From NCBI GenBank assembly GCA_035697325.1, contig DASSDB010000002.1:465232-529231 (forward strand): 64,000 bases of DNA, given 5' to 3'. Below the pieces are notes generated by a model that saw only the letters and a program-made list of their open reading frames with translations, had not been told where the DNA came from and ran no database searches. The DNA is from Candidatus Saccharimonadales bacterium (lineage in GTDB: Bacteria > Patescibacteriota > Saccharimonadia > Saccharimonadales > Saccharimonadaceae). The position numbers and the translations under genes are program-made. Of this stretch, positions 40,171 through 48,299 are shown one piece after another; within the stretch, counting starts at the first letter, position 1; each line of letters starts with the position of its first letter.

Positions 40171-41010
40171 ATGTACGCGGATTCGTATTTCATGATTGGC
40201 CATGCACACCTGCAAGGAGGCAAGCCGTGCCAAGACTACGCAACGGCGGCGGCTCTTTCTGAGAGTGCGGCCTACGCCATCGTGGCAGATGGGTGTTCTA
40301 CCGGCGGTAAAACCGACGTGGGCTCCCGAGCCTTGGCGTTGACGACGTCACAGGCAATCGTCAAGCACTGGAATACGGTGGGCAATGCGTTGGAGCGGAC
40401 TGCTCCAGCCCGCATCAACCTCGAGCAACAGGTGAACCTGGCGCCCGTGCGGCAATCGTTCGGGTGTGCCACTCGCGATATGCTGTCGACCTGTGTCTAC
40501 GCCTGCTATTCACCCGAGGGCGGATTTATCCATATCCAGGGTGATGGTGTCGTAGCATGGGAGGAAAGCGGGCACACGGTGATGGGTTGTTTTGAATGGG
40601 ACAACAACACTCCATTCTATCCGGCGTACAGTGCCGACAATTATGCGGAGTTCATCAAGGCTCACGGAGGTGACGTCAATGAAGACAAGCTGACGTATAC
40701 CTCTTGGGAGCGAACTCCGGATGGTTCGTTGAGTCAGCTGGATACGACTCGTTATACTCTCGGAAGGGGAATTCAGGGAATCACCCTGCCGCTTTCTGGA
40801 GGTCTGGAAAAAGTGGCCGTCTTCACCGACGGTGTTACTCAAGTTGAAGGGATGAAGTGGCAAGATGTCGTTTCGCAGCTATTGGCGTTCAAAACGACGG
40901 CGGGTGATTTTGCCAAACGGCGAATGATCCGCGCGGTCAAGGACGCGCAGCGGGAAGGCAAGGGGCCTATGGATGACATCTCGTATGCTGTCATTCTTTC
41001 GGACATGTAA
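40171..41010 (+). CDS. PP2C-family protein phosphatase
   Basis: A 279-residue PP2C-like protein: GHAHLQGGKPCQDYATA at the start, AYAIVADGCSTG (metal Asp, cf. VxDGxG), IQGDGVVAWEE in the middle, VAVFTDGVTQVEG (second DG) and PMDDISYAVIL at the end (cf. DD..). It should dephosphorylate Ser/Thr, possibly targets of the neighbouring kinase-like protein. The ATG at 40171 follows GGGAGGTCTTGCA; an upstream ATG overlaps the promoter. The kinase-like gene begins 12 bases after the stop. Confidence 0.85.
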   Translation: MYADSYFMIGHAHLQGGKPCQDYATAAALSESAAYAIVADGCSTGGKTDVGSRALALTTSQAIVKHWNTVGNALERTAPARINLEQQVNLAPVRQSFGCATRDMLSTCVYACYSPEGGFIHIQGDGVVAWEESGHTVMGCFEWDNNTPFYPAYSADNYAEFIKAHGGDVNEDKLTYTSWERTPDGSLSQLDTTRYTLGRGIQGITLPLSGGLEKVAVFTDGVTQVEGMKWQDVVSQLLAFKTTAGDFAKRRMIRAVKDAQREGKGPMDDISYAVILSDM

Positions 41011-41022
41011 GGACGGAAGGTC

Positions 41023-42765
41023 ATGAAACTGAACCGTCGGATTGACATCGAACTGGTGGGTAGAGGGAGAGTCTCGCTCAACCCGAATGATCACCTGGCA
41101 ACGGGTGGTGAAGCGTCGGTTTACCGGCTTGCCGGCTCGGTGATCAAGCTGTATACTGATTCGGACAAAATGCGGCAGCAGGGGATGATCGAGAAGCTTG
41201 ACATACTCGCTGGTTTCACGCATTCGGACATCGTCGCACCGCGGGGATTGGTTCTCGACAACCGAGGCAATCCCATCGGCTACTACATGGATTTCGTTGA
41301 TGGAGGTGAGGCACTCTCTCGTGTCTTCACCAACGACTTCCGAAAGCGGACTGGCTTTGGGAATTCAGGCGCTTTGCATCTGGTGGATCGGATGTTCAAG
41401 GTGCTTGAGTTTGCCCACAGCCACGGCGCGATCATGGTGGACCCCAACGAGCTCAACTGGACGACCGTTGGTTCGAAAGGATCGCAGAGGGATCCGCGTG
41501 TTCTCGATGTCGATTCTTGGCTGGCGGGCAACCATCGGCCGCCGACCATTCCTATGATGCCATCCATCCGTGACTGGCACTCAAAGGGAGTCGGGCGTGA
41601 GTCGGACCGCTTTGCGCTTGGAGTGGTGACATTCCAGGTTTTTGCGGGAATCCATCCGTACAAAGGGTCGCTCGACGGCTACAAGCCCAACGAGCTTGAG
41701 CGACGCATGCAGAACAACGTCTCGGTGTTTACTCGTGGCGTTCGCCTGAATCAGGCTGTGAGGGACTTCAGTTGTATCCCCGGACCGCTCCTGGGGTGGT
41801 ACGAAGCGGTCTTCCAGCAGGGAGATCGTAGCACGCCGCCTTCTCCATATGCCACCGTTGGTCGTACCGCTCGCACCACAAGGGTGGCGCGTATTGCGAC
41901 AACCTCGAGGGGTTCGCTCAATTACAAGCGGCTGTTCGAGGTGCCCGGTGACGGCATCACCCGCGTGTTCCACTGCGGTGTGGTGCAGACGGAGTCAGGC
42001 AAGCTGATCGATGTGGCGTCACAGCGTACTCTATCGCAGAGCGCGTCCGAGGTCTGCGAGGTTGTCAAAGCGGATGGCGGCTGGGTAATTGCTGAGCCTG
42101 GAAAGCGTTCGGCATTCAGCTTTGTCAATGAGATTAACCTCGTGTCTACGTCGCTCAGTGTGAACGTGGAGGCAAGGGGCCTAGTCCGCTACCAAAACCG
42201 TTTGTTTGCCGTGACCGACAGGGGCCTGGCCGAGCTGACGCTCAAGCAGTTCGCGCGGCCAATCCTTGGTGTAGGCCAGCAATGGCAGACATCGGTCAAC
42301 TCGACACGATGGTTCGATGGGGTGGGTGTGCTCGACACGATGGGGGCGACGTACTTGATTGCTCCATTCGGTGCAGATGCTTGCGCGCAAACCCGTGTTC
42401 GAGAGCTCGACGGTCTCCATGTCGTCGCAGCAAAAGCCGGTCCTCGTTTTGTGTCGGTTATCGTGATTGACGCGAAGGGTGAATATCGCAAGATGGAGTT
42501 CACCTTCGACAGGCAATACAGTACTTCCTACACCGTTTGGGAGGGAGGCGCTGAAAGTCCCGAACTCAACATGGCATTGCTCCCCCGTGGAGTGATGGCG
42601 ACGGTTGTTCGGGACGGTCAGCTCGTTGTGTTCGTCCCCACCTCGGGGAACGTCACGCGAGCGGACGACAAGGATGTCAAGACCGACATGCTCCTGGGCA
42701 ACTGGGAGGATCAGGTTGTATACATCCGTGATGGTCAGCTCTGGCATGTCAGCATGAAGAGCTGA
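41023..42765 (+). CDS. protein-kinase-like protein with C-terminal beta-propeller-like region
   Basis: The 580-residue product has a kinase-like domain at about 20-270: LATGGEASVYRL (Gly loop), VIKLYTD (Lys), HGAIMVDPNELNW (in place of HRDxKxxN; Asp and Asn kept, HRD and Lys lost), VLDVDSWL (in place of DFG) and SDRFALGVVTFQVFAGIHPYKG. Residues about 300-580 are strand-rich with repeated short blades, likely a propeller-like sensor. This fits the kinase of TerY-P systems, with a divergent active site. It ends the operon before a strong terminator. Confidence 0.75.
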   Translation: MKLNRRIDIELVGRGRVSLNPNDHLATGGEASVYRLAGSVIKLYTDSDKMRQQGMIEKLDILAGFTHSDIVAPRGLVLDNRGNPIGYYMDFVDGGEALSRVFTNDFRKRTGFGNSGALHLVDRMFKVLEFAHSHGAIMVDPNELNWTTVGSKGSQRDPRVLDVDSWLAGNHRPPTIPMMPSIRDWHSKGVGRESDRFALGVVTFQVFAGIHPYKGSLDGYKPNELERRMQNNVSVFTRGVRLNQAVRDFSCIPGPLLGWYEAVFQQGDRSTPPSPYATVGRTARTTRVARIATTSRGSLNYKRLFEVPGDGITRVFHCGVVQTESGKLIDVASQRTLSQSASEVCEVVKADGGWVIAEPGKRSAFSFVNEINLVSTSLSVNVEARGLVRYQNRLFAVTDRGLAELTLKQFARPILGVGQQWQTSVNSTRWFDGVGVLDTMGATYLIAPFGADACAQTRVRELDGLHVVAAKAGPRFVSVIVIDAKGEYRKMEFTFDRQYSTSYTVWEGGAESPELNMALLPRGVMATVVRDGQLVVFVPTSGNVTRADDKDVKTDMLLGNWEDQVVYIRDGQLWHVSMKS

Positions 42766-42778
42766 CCGACCGCAGCCT

Positions 42779-42819
42779 GGTGTGGCGCCGCTCGTATTTT
42801 TCGAGCATGGCGCCACACC
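42779..42819 (+). terminator. operon terminator
   Basis: GGTGTGGCGCC and GGCGCCACACC (11 bp) enclose GCTCG/CGAGC with a T-rich loop. Confidence 0.85.
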
Positions 42820-42855
42820 GACTGCGGTATTTTATTTAAGAAATTATAAATACGA

Positions 42856-42861
42856 TAAAAT
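42856..42861 (+). promoter_or_regulatory. -10 box of leaderless methyltransferase gene
   Basis: TAAAAT, then 6 bases to ATG 42868. Confidence 0.5.
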
Positions 42862-42867
42862 AGAATC

Positions 42868-43590
42868 ATGAAACGGCTCGCACATTATTCGCAATATTTT
42901 CTCCGTAGCCCGCGGCTCATTAAAGAACTCGTTGGTCATACATCAATTAAAAAGACGGATACGGTATACGACATAGGCGCTGGCAGCGGTGTAATAGCTT
43001 CAGTGCTGGCGGCGCGAGCAGGAAGGGTTGTAGCTGTAGAATATGAACCACGTATGGCGGTCAAACTGCGCGACAATATGAGACGTTATTCGAATGTTAC
43101 TGTGCATGAAGGCGATTTCTTGACAATGGATCTGCCGCGCGAGTCGTATAAGGTATTTGCAAATATTCCATTCCATCTTAGCTCGCCGATTGTGCACAAA
43201 CTCACTGAAGCATCTTATCCGCCTGATGCGATCTATCTAATAGTGCAAAAGCAGTTTGCAAATAAGCTATTGCCCGACTCGAAAGCGTTTACCGGTCAGC
43301 TCGGTATGATTGTCGGTCCTCTATTTGCTGCTCGGATACGGAAACGTTTGAATCGGTCGGACTTTTGGCCGCATCCAAATGTAGACACCGTATTGCTCGA
43401 ATTGATTCGTCGGCCAGAACCACTCCTTCCGGTCGAGGATATGGTAAAGTACCGCCAGTTTATCGAGGTGTGCTTTTCTGATCCTAGAAAATTCGCTCGC
43501 ACGCCGAGGCAAAAAGCTGGATTGCCCGAGGGTATAAAACCATCTCAAATGAAGCTAGCCGATTGGGTGCGATTGTTTCAGCTTTCATAA
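42868..43590 (+). CDS. Erm/KsgA-family rRNA adenine N6-methyltransferase
   Basis: The 240-residue protein has the family order: HYSQYFLRSPRLIKELV (cf. SQNFL), VYDIGAGSGVIASVLAA (motif I), VVAVEYEP (motif II), VTVHEGDFLTMDL (motif III) and FANIPFHLSSPIV (motif IV, N-I-P-F) followed by YLIVQKQFANKL. NIPF with this C-terminal domain is closer to Erm 23S A2058 methylases than to KsgA, which usually has NLPYN. Erm gives macrolide-lincosamide-streptogramin B resistance. No leader peptide for induction is present; it is leaderless. AT-rich like the native genes. Confidence 0.8.
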   Translation: MKRLAHYSQYFLRSPRLIKELVGHTSIKKTDTVYDIGAGSGVIASVLAARAGRVVAVEYEPRMAVKLRDNMRRYSNVTVHEGDFLTMDLPRESYKVFANIPFHLSSPIVHKLTEASYPPDAIYLIVQKQFANKLLPDSKAFTGQLGMIVGPLFAARIRKRLNRSDFWPHPNVDTVLLELIRRPEPLLPVEDMVKYRQFIEVCFSDPRKFARTPRQKAGLPEGIKPSQMKLADWVRLFQLS

Positions 43591-43684
43591 AATTTTTATT
43601 AGGTCGTGTGAGTAGCGCAAGGGTCTCTGTTTACTAGAGTCGGCGACTTGAATGCAACGTATTAAAACTTGTTAAACTAGAAGT

Positions 43685-44446
43685 ATGGTAGCGGAAATTT
43701 TTATAGGTACCTCCGGATGGCATTACAATGACTGGACGAGAACATTTTATCCACCGGAGATTACCGGATATCATGAACTAACCTATCATGCGCGATTCTT
43801 TAATACGGTTGAGAATAATTCTTCATTTTATCGGGTTGCGAGTGAGCCGACATACAAAACATGGAGCAAAATGACACGAGGGGGTTACAAGTTTTCCATT
43901 AAGCTAAATAAACAAATCACTCATACGAATAAGTTGCGGATATCAGACGATGTCCGCGAGAAGGTAGATTATATTTTAGATACCACTCAAGTACTCGAAA
44001 ACAAAATCGGAGCTCTGCTTATTCAACTGCCGGCAAGCTTTAAGTTTGATTTGGAGCGTTTGAAATTATTTTTGGCATTTTTTACAAAAAAAGTTCGATC
44101 TCACCCTTTTGCATTTGACCTGGCAATAGAATTTCGTAATCGTTATTGGTTTACCGAGGAGACATATGCATTGCTACGAAAATATAATGTAGCACTGGTT
44201 GCGGCAGATTCATCACGTTATCCGAGCGTACGCGAGGTAACGGCAAATGTGGCGTATATCCGCATGCACGGCCCTACAAAATTATTTGCTTCTTCGTATT
44301 CGGATGAACAGCTAAAGGATTTGGCCGAGTATATTCAGACCATTTCGCCTGGCGTGAACCGGATTTATGTGTATTTCAATAATGACTTTCATGGCTACGC
44401 AATTAAAAATGCTCAGAGGCTACAATATTTCCTAGGGCCTGGATGA
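43685..44446 (+). CDS. DUF72 family protein
   Basis: A 253-residue protein with the DUF72 signatures IGTSGWHYNDWTRTFYPP, FFNTVENNSSFYRVASEPTYKTW, FSIKLNKQITH, and VAYIRMHGP. These proteins adopt a TIM-barrel and have no confirmed activity. The ATG is 6 bases after TAAACT (leaderless). The stop is 14 bases from the terminator of the next GC-rich unit. Confidence 0.9.
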   Translation: MVAEIFIGTSGWHYNDWTRTFYPPEITGYHELTYHARFFNTVENNSSFYRVASEPTYKTWSKMTRGGYKFSIKLNKQITHTNKLRISDDVREKVDYILDTTQVLENKIGALLIQLPASFKFDLERLKLFLAFFTKKVRSHPFAFDLAIEFRNRYWFTEETYALLRKYNVALVAADSSRYPSVREVTANVAYIRMHGPTKLFASSYSDEQLKDLAEYIQTISPGVNRIYVYFNNDFHGYAIKNAQRLQYFLGPG

Positions 44447-44459
44447 TACAGTCTCTCTC

Positions 44460-44493
44460 CGAGTGTGGCCGCAATGTTATGCGGCCACACTCG
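44460..44493 (-). terminator. terminator of secreted-protein unit
   Basis: CGAGTGTGGCCGCA and its perfect complement, 14 bp, 6-base loop. Confidence 0.85.
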
Positions 44494-44549
44494 TACTACG
44501 AGAGCCGACTACGCACAGGTTTTTGCCCGCGAGTGGCCAAAGCGAGATG

Positions 44550-45659
44550 TTACGGGTGCCACGGAGACGAGCTCGGGTTGCCCGGGCACGATGTGTGGTT
44601 CGTGCTGTTCATCTTGTTCTTGAAGCGCATCCACATGTCCTCGTGGTTGACACCGTCGTAGTTGCAGACGATGACCTGGCTTCGGATGTTCCTTCCGCCA
44701 ATGACCGGGTAGTCGCGAATGGCAGAAAACAGCTTGTTCTGGATACCAGCGTGGGCATAGCCGTTCACCGGGTGGCGGTAGTCGGCGGTGTACTCGCCGG
44801 CGAGGACCATCAGCACGTGGCTCTTGTCGCGCGCCAGCCAGTCCGCCAGCATCGCCGACTTGTTCGGGTAGGCGTTGTCGCAGGCACCACTGTAGTAGGC
44901 GTCCTTGTCGCCGGGGTCGATCAGCAAAACGAAATTGACGTTTTCCCAGCCGGGCGGCCGAGCCGACAAATACATGATCGGTCCGTTGCGACCCGAGCTC
45001 CAGCCGGCCAGCGTCGTGATGCGCTTGGCGGTCGGTGTTTGCGGAACGCTGTTGCTTGCGTTGCAACCGGGCTGCCAGATCTTCTGGTCCAGGGTGACCG
45101 TTGCCGGCGAAGGCGCGTTCACCCAAGTGTAGGCATGGTCGAAAGGCCAGCGGTTCTTGTACACCTTGATGCTCGGTCCGTCGTACGGCGAGTAGTACAG
45201 GGATCCGCCGCCCGGAAGGGGCTGCGAACTGTTACACGGCGGCACACCCGGAGCGACTTGATTGGCGCCGGTGCCATCGTTGACGAAGTGGGCGTTGATC
45301 CACCCCTGGTTGGATCGCGGGCCGGGAGCCGTGGGTCGGCTCGTGTTGTTTGCTTTGTACCAGATGGTGTTGCTTCCGCCGTCTCGGCGAGGCACGTTGG
45401 TCCCGCGGGCCCAGCACTGGAGCTGAACACGATGACCAGCATAGACACCCCAGCCACTCACCCGGCTTGTGTCGTTCCAGTCGGGGCTGTTGCGGAAGTA
45501 GATGCCATCCGGCGGGTACTCGGACGTGTTCATGACAGGGTAGGTCGGCCCCGCGGCGGCAGCCGGAATACTCGTAGCGAACAGTCCGCCAGCCACTATG
45601 GCCAATCCGGTCATGAAGATGACGAACGAGCGCCGCATCCGCGCAAAACGCGCAGTCAT
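44550..45659 (-). CDS. secreted SH3-like domain protein, actinobacteria-like (GC-rich unit)
   Basis: The 369-residue product has a signal peptide (MTARFARMRRSFVIFMTGL ... SIPAAAAG), so it is exported. The mature N-terminal part, DGIYFRNSPDWNDTSRVSGWGVYAGHRVQLQCWARGTNV through NQGWINAHFVNDG, resembles bacterial SH3-type domains common in secreted Streptomyces and related proteins. The C-terminal half (IMYLSARPPGWENVNFVLLIDPGDKDAYYSG) is unrecognised. The ATG at 45659 follows GAGGTGAAGGAT. Strongly GC-rich with own terminator; I infer transfer from an actinobacterium. Confidence 0.65.
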   Translation of the reverse strand: MTARFARMRRSFVIFMTGLAIVAGGLFATSIPAAAAGPTYPVMNTSEYPPDGIYFRNSPDWNDTSRVSGWGVYAGHRVQLQCWARGTNVPRRDGGSNTIWYKANNTSRPTAPGPRSNQGWINAHFVNDGTGANQVAPGVPPCNSSQPLPGGGSLYYSPYDGPSIKVYKNRWPFDHAYTWVNAPSPATVTLDQKIWQPGCNASNSVPQTPTAKRITTLAGWSSGRNGPIMYLSARPPGWENVNFVLLIDPGDKDAYYSGACDNAYPNKSAMLADWLARDKSHVLMVLAGEYTADYRHPVNGYAHAGIQNKLFSAIRDYPVIGGRNIRSQVIVCNYDGVNHEDMWMRFKNKMNSTNHTSCPGNPSSSPWHP

Positions 45660-45822
45660 ATCCTTCACCTCAATCTCTCGTAGTAGGTTCAACGCCTTGT
45701 AAAAGTTAAAGGCGCCTCCGTACAATAGTAATATAACTCCTGTACGAATGCCAGGTTACGATTACTTTATAAAAGCGTTAGTATAGTGGCCGTTGTATTT
45801 CCTGGCATGAGATAAAGACGAT

Positions 45823-46632
45823 CTACAGCATATTTCGCGCAGCTAAAAACAGATTAACAAACACTGCAAAGTCTACCAAAATATGTATAACGAGAGTCAC
45901 AAGCAGAGTTTTTGTTTTATGAAACACATACGCTTGGAACATTGCGTACAAAAACACTAATAGGACAATCCATCCTCGAAATCCAATCTGAAATAAAAAG
46001 GCACTAAAAAATATGGCTTGTAAAACTATCGCCCAAGCGTATGGAAGAACACGCTGTAATATGCCGTACACCGTACCAATAAAGAAGAATTCCTCCCAAA
46101 TTCCAATCACCATAATGCATGTGAAAACGACAGCTATATCACTTGGTGTTGCCATTGACCAGTTTTCGTGAGCATTAGTTGTAGAAAAATATAAAAGCAT
46201 ACACAGCATGCAACTTACTACCGCACCAACAACGTACGCTATTTCCAGCCACGACCATTTGCGTCGTAAGTTCAAATTAAAATGAACAAGCGAGTGCTTA
46301 AAGTAATAGCGGGAAATTGCGTACGGTACAATTACTGCCAATAGCATACCGCCTGCCATAAGAAAAAAACGACCCCACGAGATAGATGTTCCTACAGGAG
46401 TTGCAAGCAGCAGTGCTAATCCGACAGCCATTAGACCGACATGCGAAGTCTTGTGGAGCTTTGTAAGCATAATCGCCAGAGCCACAGCTCCCCACAAAAG
46501 CCACGCAACAAACGTAAGTGAAAACATAGTGTGAAGCACATACACTAGCGCAATAAGCAGGACAATACCGAGTACGGGCAGCTGCGCTCGAGATAACAGG
46601 TACGATTCTTTTTGAAGCAAGGGGTCCTTCAT
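45823..46632 (-). CDS. CPBP-family intramembrane protein, copy 2
   Basis: A 269-residue protein with about seven or eight membrane segments. IGIWEEFFFIGTVYGIL carries the EE pair of CPBP (CAAX/bacteriocin-processing) metalloproteases, and LVIHILVDFAVF provides the H...D motif; a second FRGW motif precedes it. The usual EExxxR is changed to EEFFFIG. Start at ATG 46632 after GAGGTAAT, overlapping the upstream gene's end (46634). It is a tandem paralogue of the preceding gene; the pair may act in peptide processing or immunity. Confidence 0.75.
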   Translation of the reverse strand: MKDPLLQKESYLLSRAQLPVLGIVLLIALVYVLHTMFSLTFVAWLLWGAVALAIMLTKLHKTSHVGLMAVGLALLLATPVGTSISWGRFFLMAGGMLLAVIVPYAISRYYFKHSLVHFNLNLRRKWSWLEIAYVVGAVVSCMLCMLLYFSTTNAHENWSMATPSDIAVVFTCIMVIGIWEEFFFIGTVYGILQRVLPYAWAIVLQAIFFSAFLFQIGFRGWIVLLVFLYAMFQAYVFHKTKTLLVTLVIHILVDFAVFVNLFLAARNML

Positions 46633-46633
46633 A

Positions 46634-47437
46634 TTACCTCGTAATAAAAATTGGAATAAGATCTGGATGGTGTGCATTAATGAGGGCCAGGTACAGAACA
46701 AGGTCGAGCGTCAAGTGGATCGCAATAACATACACAAGATTCTCGGTTTTCTTGAATACAATTCCTTGAAGTAGTGCAAACGGAAAAATTAAGAATGGTG
46801 CCCATCCACGAAACCCAAGTTCGTATAGGAAAGAAGTAAACATCACGGCTTGTGCCATATTTGCCCAAAAAAATGGCATATGACGTCGCATAAGCCCAAG
46901 GGCGGTTACGACAAAAAAAAGCTCATCCCAAATACCCAGGCTGTTTGTGCCTATAAATAGTAGCCCCAAAGAGGCGAACGTAATTTCAAAATTCCAATGC
47001 GTATATCCGCCTGTCGTCTGCATCCAAAACGGTAAAATAAGGTAACTAAGCACGAAGGCAAATAGAAGATATCCAATATGACCCCTTGTCCACGTATGTT
47101 TTCCCAACGGATAAACGATCGATTTTTCTTTATACACATACCGAGTTATTAAAAACGGTATACCGACCGCACATGCTAACAAACCGCCCATAAGTAGCAT
47201 ATGAGACAAAGTGATACTAGTATCAATAGGTGTGATACCGAGAATACCTATAGAAAGATAGATAAGCACAATATCACGCGCATATGCTCTGGGGGTGGCA
47301 AAAAGCGTTGCCGCTCCGACTGTCAAAATACCATAACCCAGCAACCGCTGCTCGAATGGAATAAGGACAACTGCACCTAGGCAGAGCAGTACAATGCTTA
47401 CAACCTTGGCAACTTTTCTGAATAGAGGAAAAGTCAT
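46634..47437 (-). CDS. CPBP-family intramembrane protein, copy 1
   Basis: A 267-residue protein with the same layout as its downstream neighbour: LGIWDELFFVVTALGLM (DE in place of EE), SFLYELGFRGWAPFLIFPFALLQGIVF and IAIHLTLDLVLYLAL. The first glutamate of the catalytic pair is Asp, so activity may be altered. Promoter TAAACT is 6 bases from the ATG (leaderless). The two proteins share positions of nearly every motif, indicating tandem duplication. Confidence 0.75.
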   Translation of the reverse strand: MTFPLFRKVAKVVSIVLLCLGAVVLIPFEQRLLGYGILTVGAATLFATPRAYARDIVLIYLSIGILGITPIDTSITLSHMLLMGGLLACAVGIPFLITRYVYKEKSIVYPLGKHTWTRGHIGYLLFAFVLSYLILPFWMQTTGGYTHWNFEITFASLGLLFIGTNSLGIWDELFFVVTALGLMRRHMPFFWANMAQAVMFTSFLYELGFRGWAPFLIFPFALLQGIVFKKTENLVYVIAIHLTLDLVLYLALINAHHPDLIPIFITR

Positions 47438-47537
47438 AAAAGTAGTTTAGCATATTAACAGATATATGGTTTTGTACCTAAGTATTCAGAGCTCGCTGAA
47501 GTAATCAGTACACTCCAACCACAAAGCCAAGCTTGAG

Positions 47538-48299
47538 TTATGCGGTTTTACGCTTGTAAACACGAAGCGCAAGCAAGTACGATATCACTAGCAAGCCTAC
47601 ACACCAAGCCAGGGCAACTCCGGCGCTATCTCCGGTGCTTCCACTGGTCAAAAGCGAACGCAGCGTTTCAATAATGGGCGTCATAGGCTGGTTTTCAGCA
47701 AACCACCTAAGAGCAGGCTCCATTTTATCTACCGGAGTAAAGCCTGAACTTATAAAGATCAATAAAAGGAGGATATAGCTAAATGCCCCTGCGCCTTCCA
47801 TTGTCTTGGCGAAAAGACCGAACAATATCGCGAGCCATGTAGTCGCAAGGGTAAAGAGAATAAGAATGCCCGCAAATGTCAGCCACTCAATAATACCGGC
47901 ATCCGAGCGAAAGCCAATAAGAATAGCGACAAGCAGCACCAAGAGAGATGAAAAGAGGTTAGAAAGTGTCGATGAAGCTGCATGACCGCCTAAAATAGAA
48001 GACGACGCCACCGGCATTGTTTTAAAACGGTTAATAATCCCTCTCTGCATATCCATACTTAGGCGTACCGCCGCATAAGAAATGCCACTCACCACCGTCA
48101 TGATGATAATCGTCGGCGTCACGAAGTCGACATATTTTACATTGCCTGTTTGCGGGCCAAACGAGCCGCCGAAGACATACACAAACAGCAGCAGCATTGC
48201 AATTGGCATAGCCACAACCGTAATGATAGTATCCATACTTCGTATCGTGTGGCGAAGGCTCCGCTTAGCCATAGTCCATGTATCGTGTAGTACGTGCAT
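47538..48299 (-). CDS. ABC-2 type transporter permease
   Basis: A 253-residue permease with six membrane segments, ABC-2 type: WTMAKRSLRHTIRSMDTIITVVAMPIAMLLLFVYVFGG at the start, GIINRFKTMPVASSSILGG in the cytosolic loop, SSGFTPVDKMEPALRWFAENQPMTPIIETLRSLL near the end. This is the DrrB pattern of drug or lipid exporters. Its ATG overlaps the stop of the ATPase gene (TAATG). Confidence 0.9.
   Translation of the reverse strand: MHVLHDTWTMAKRSLRHTIRSMDTIITVVAMPIAMLLLFVYVFGGSFGPQTGNVKYVDFVTPTIIIMTVVSGISYAAVRLSMDMQRGIINRFKTMPVASSSILGGHAASSTLSNLFSSLLVLLVAILIGFRSDAGIIEWLTFAGILILFTLATTWLAILFGLFAKTMEGAGAFSYILLLLIFISSGFTPVDKMEPALRWFAENQPMTPIIETLRSLLTSGSTGDSAGVALAWCVGLLVISYLLALRVYKRKTA

Noticed and set aside
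38378-40171. Long minus-strand ORF (597 codons) opposite the nicotinamidase and vWA genes.
   Set aside because: GC-rich codon bias leaves the opposite frame open; the plus-strand frames have domains, SD sites and a promoter, the minus one has none. The same applies to long antisense frames at 23436, 44463 and 50298.
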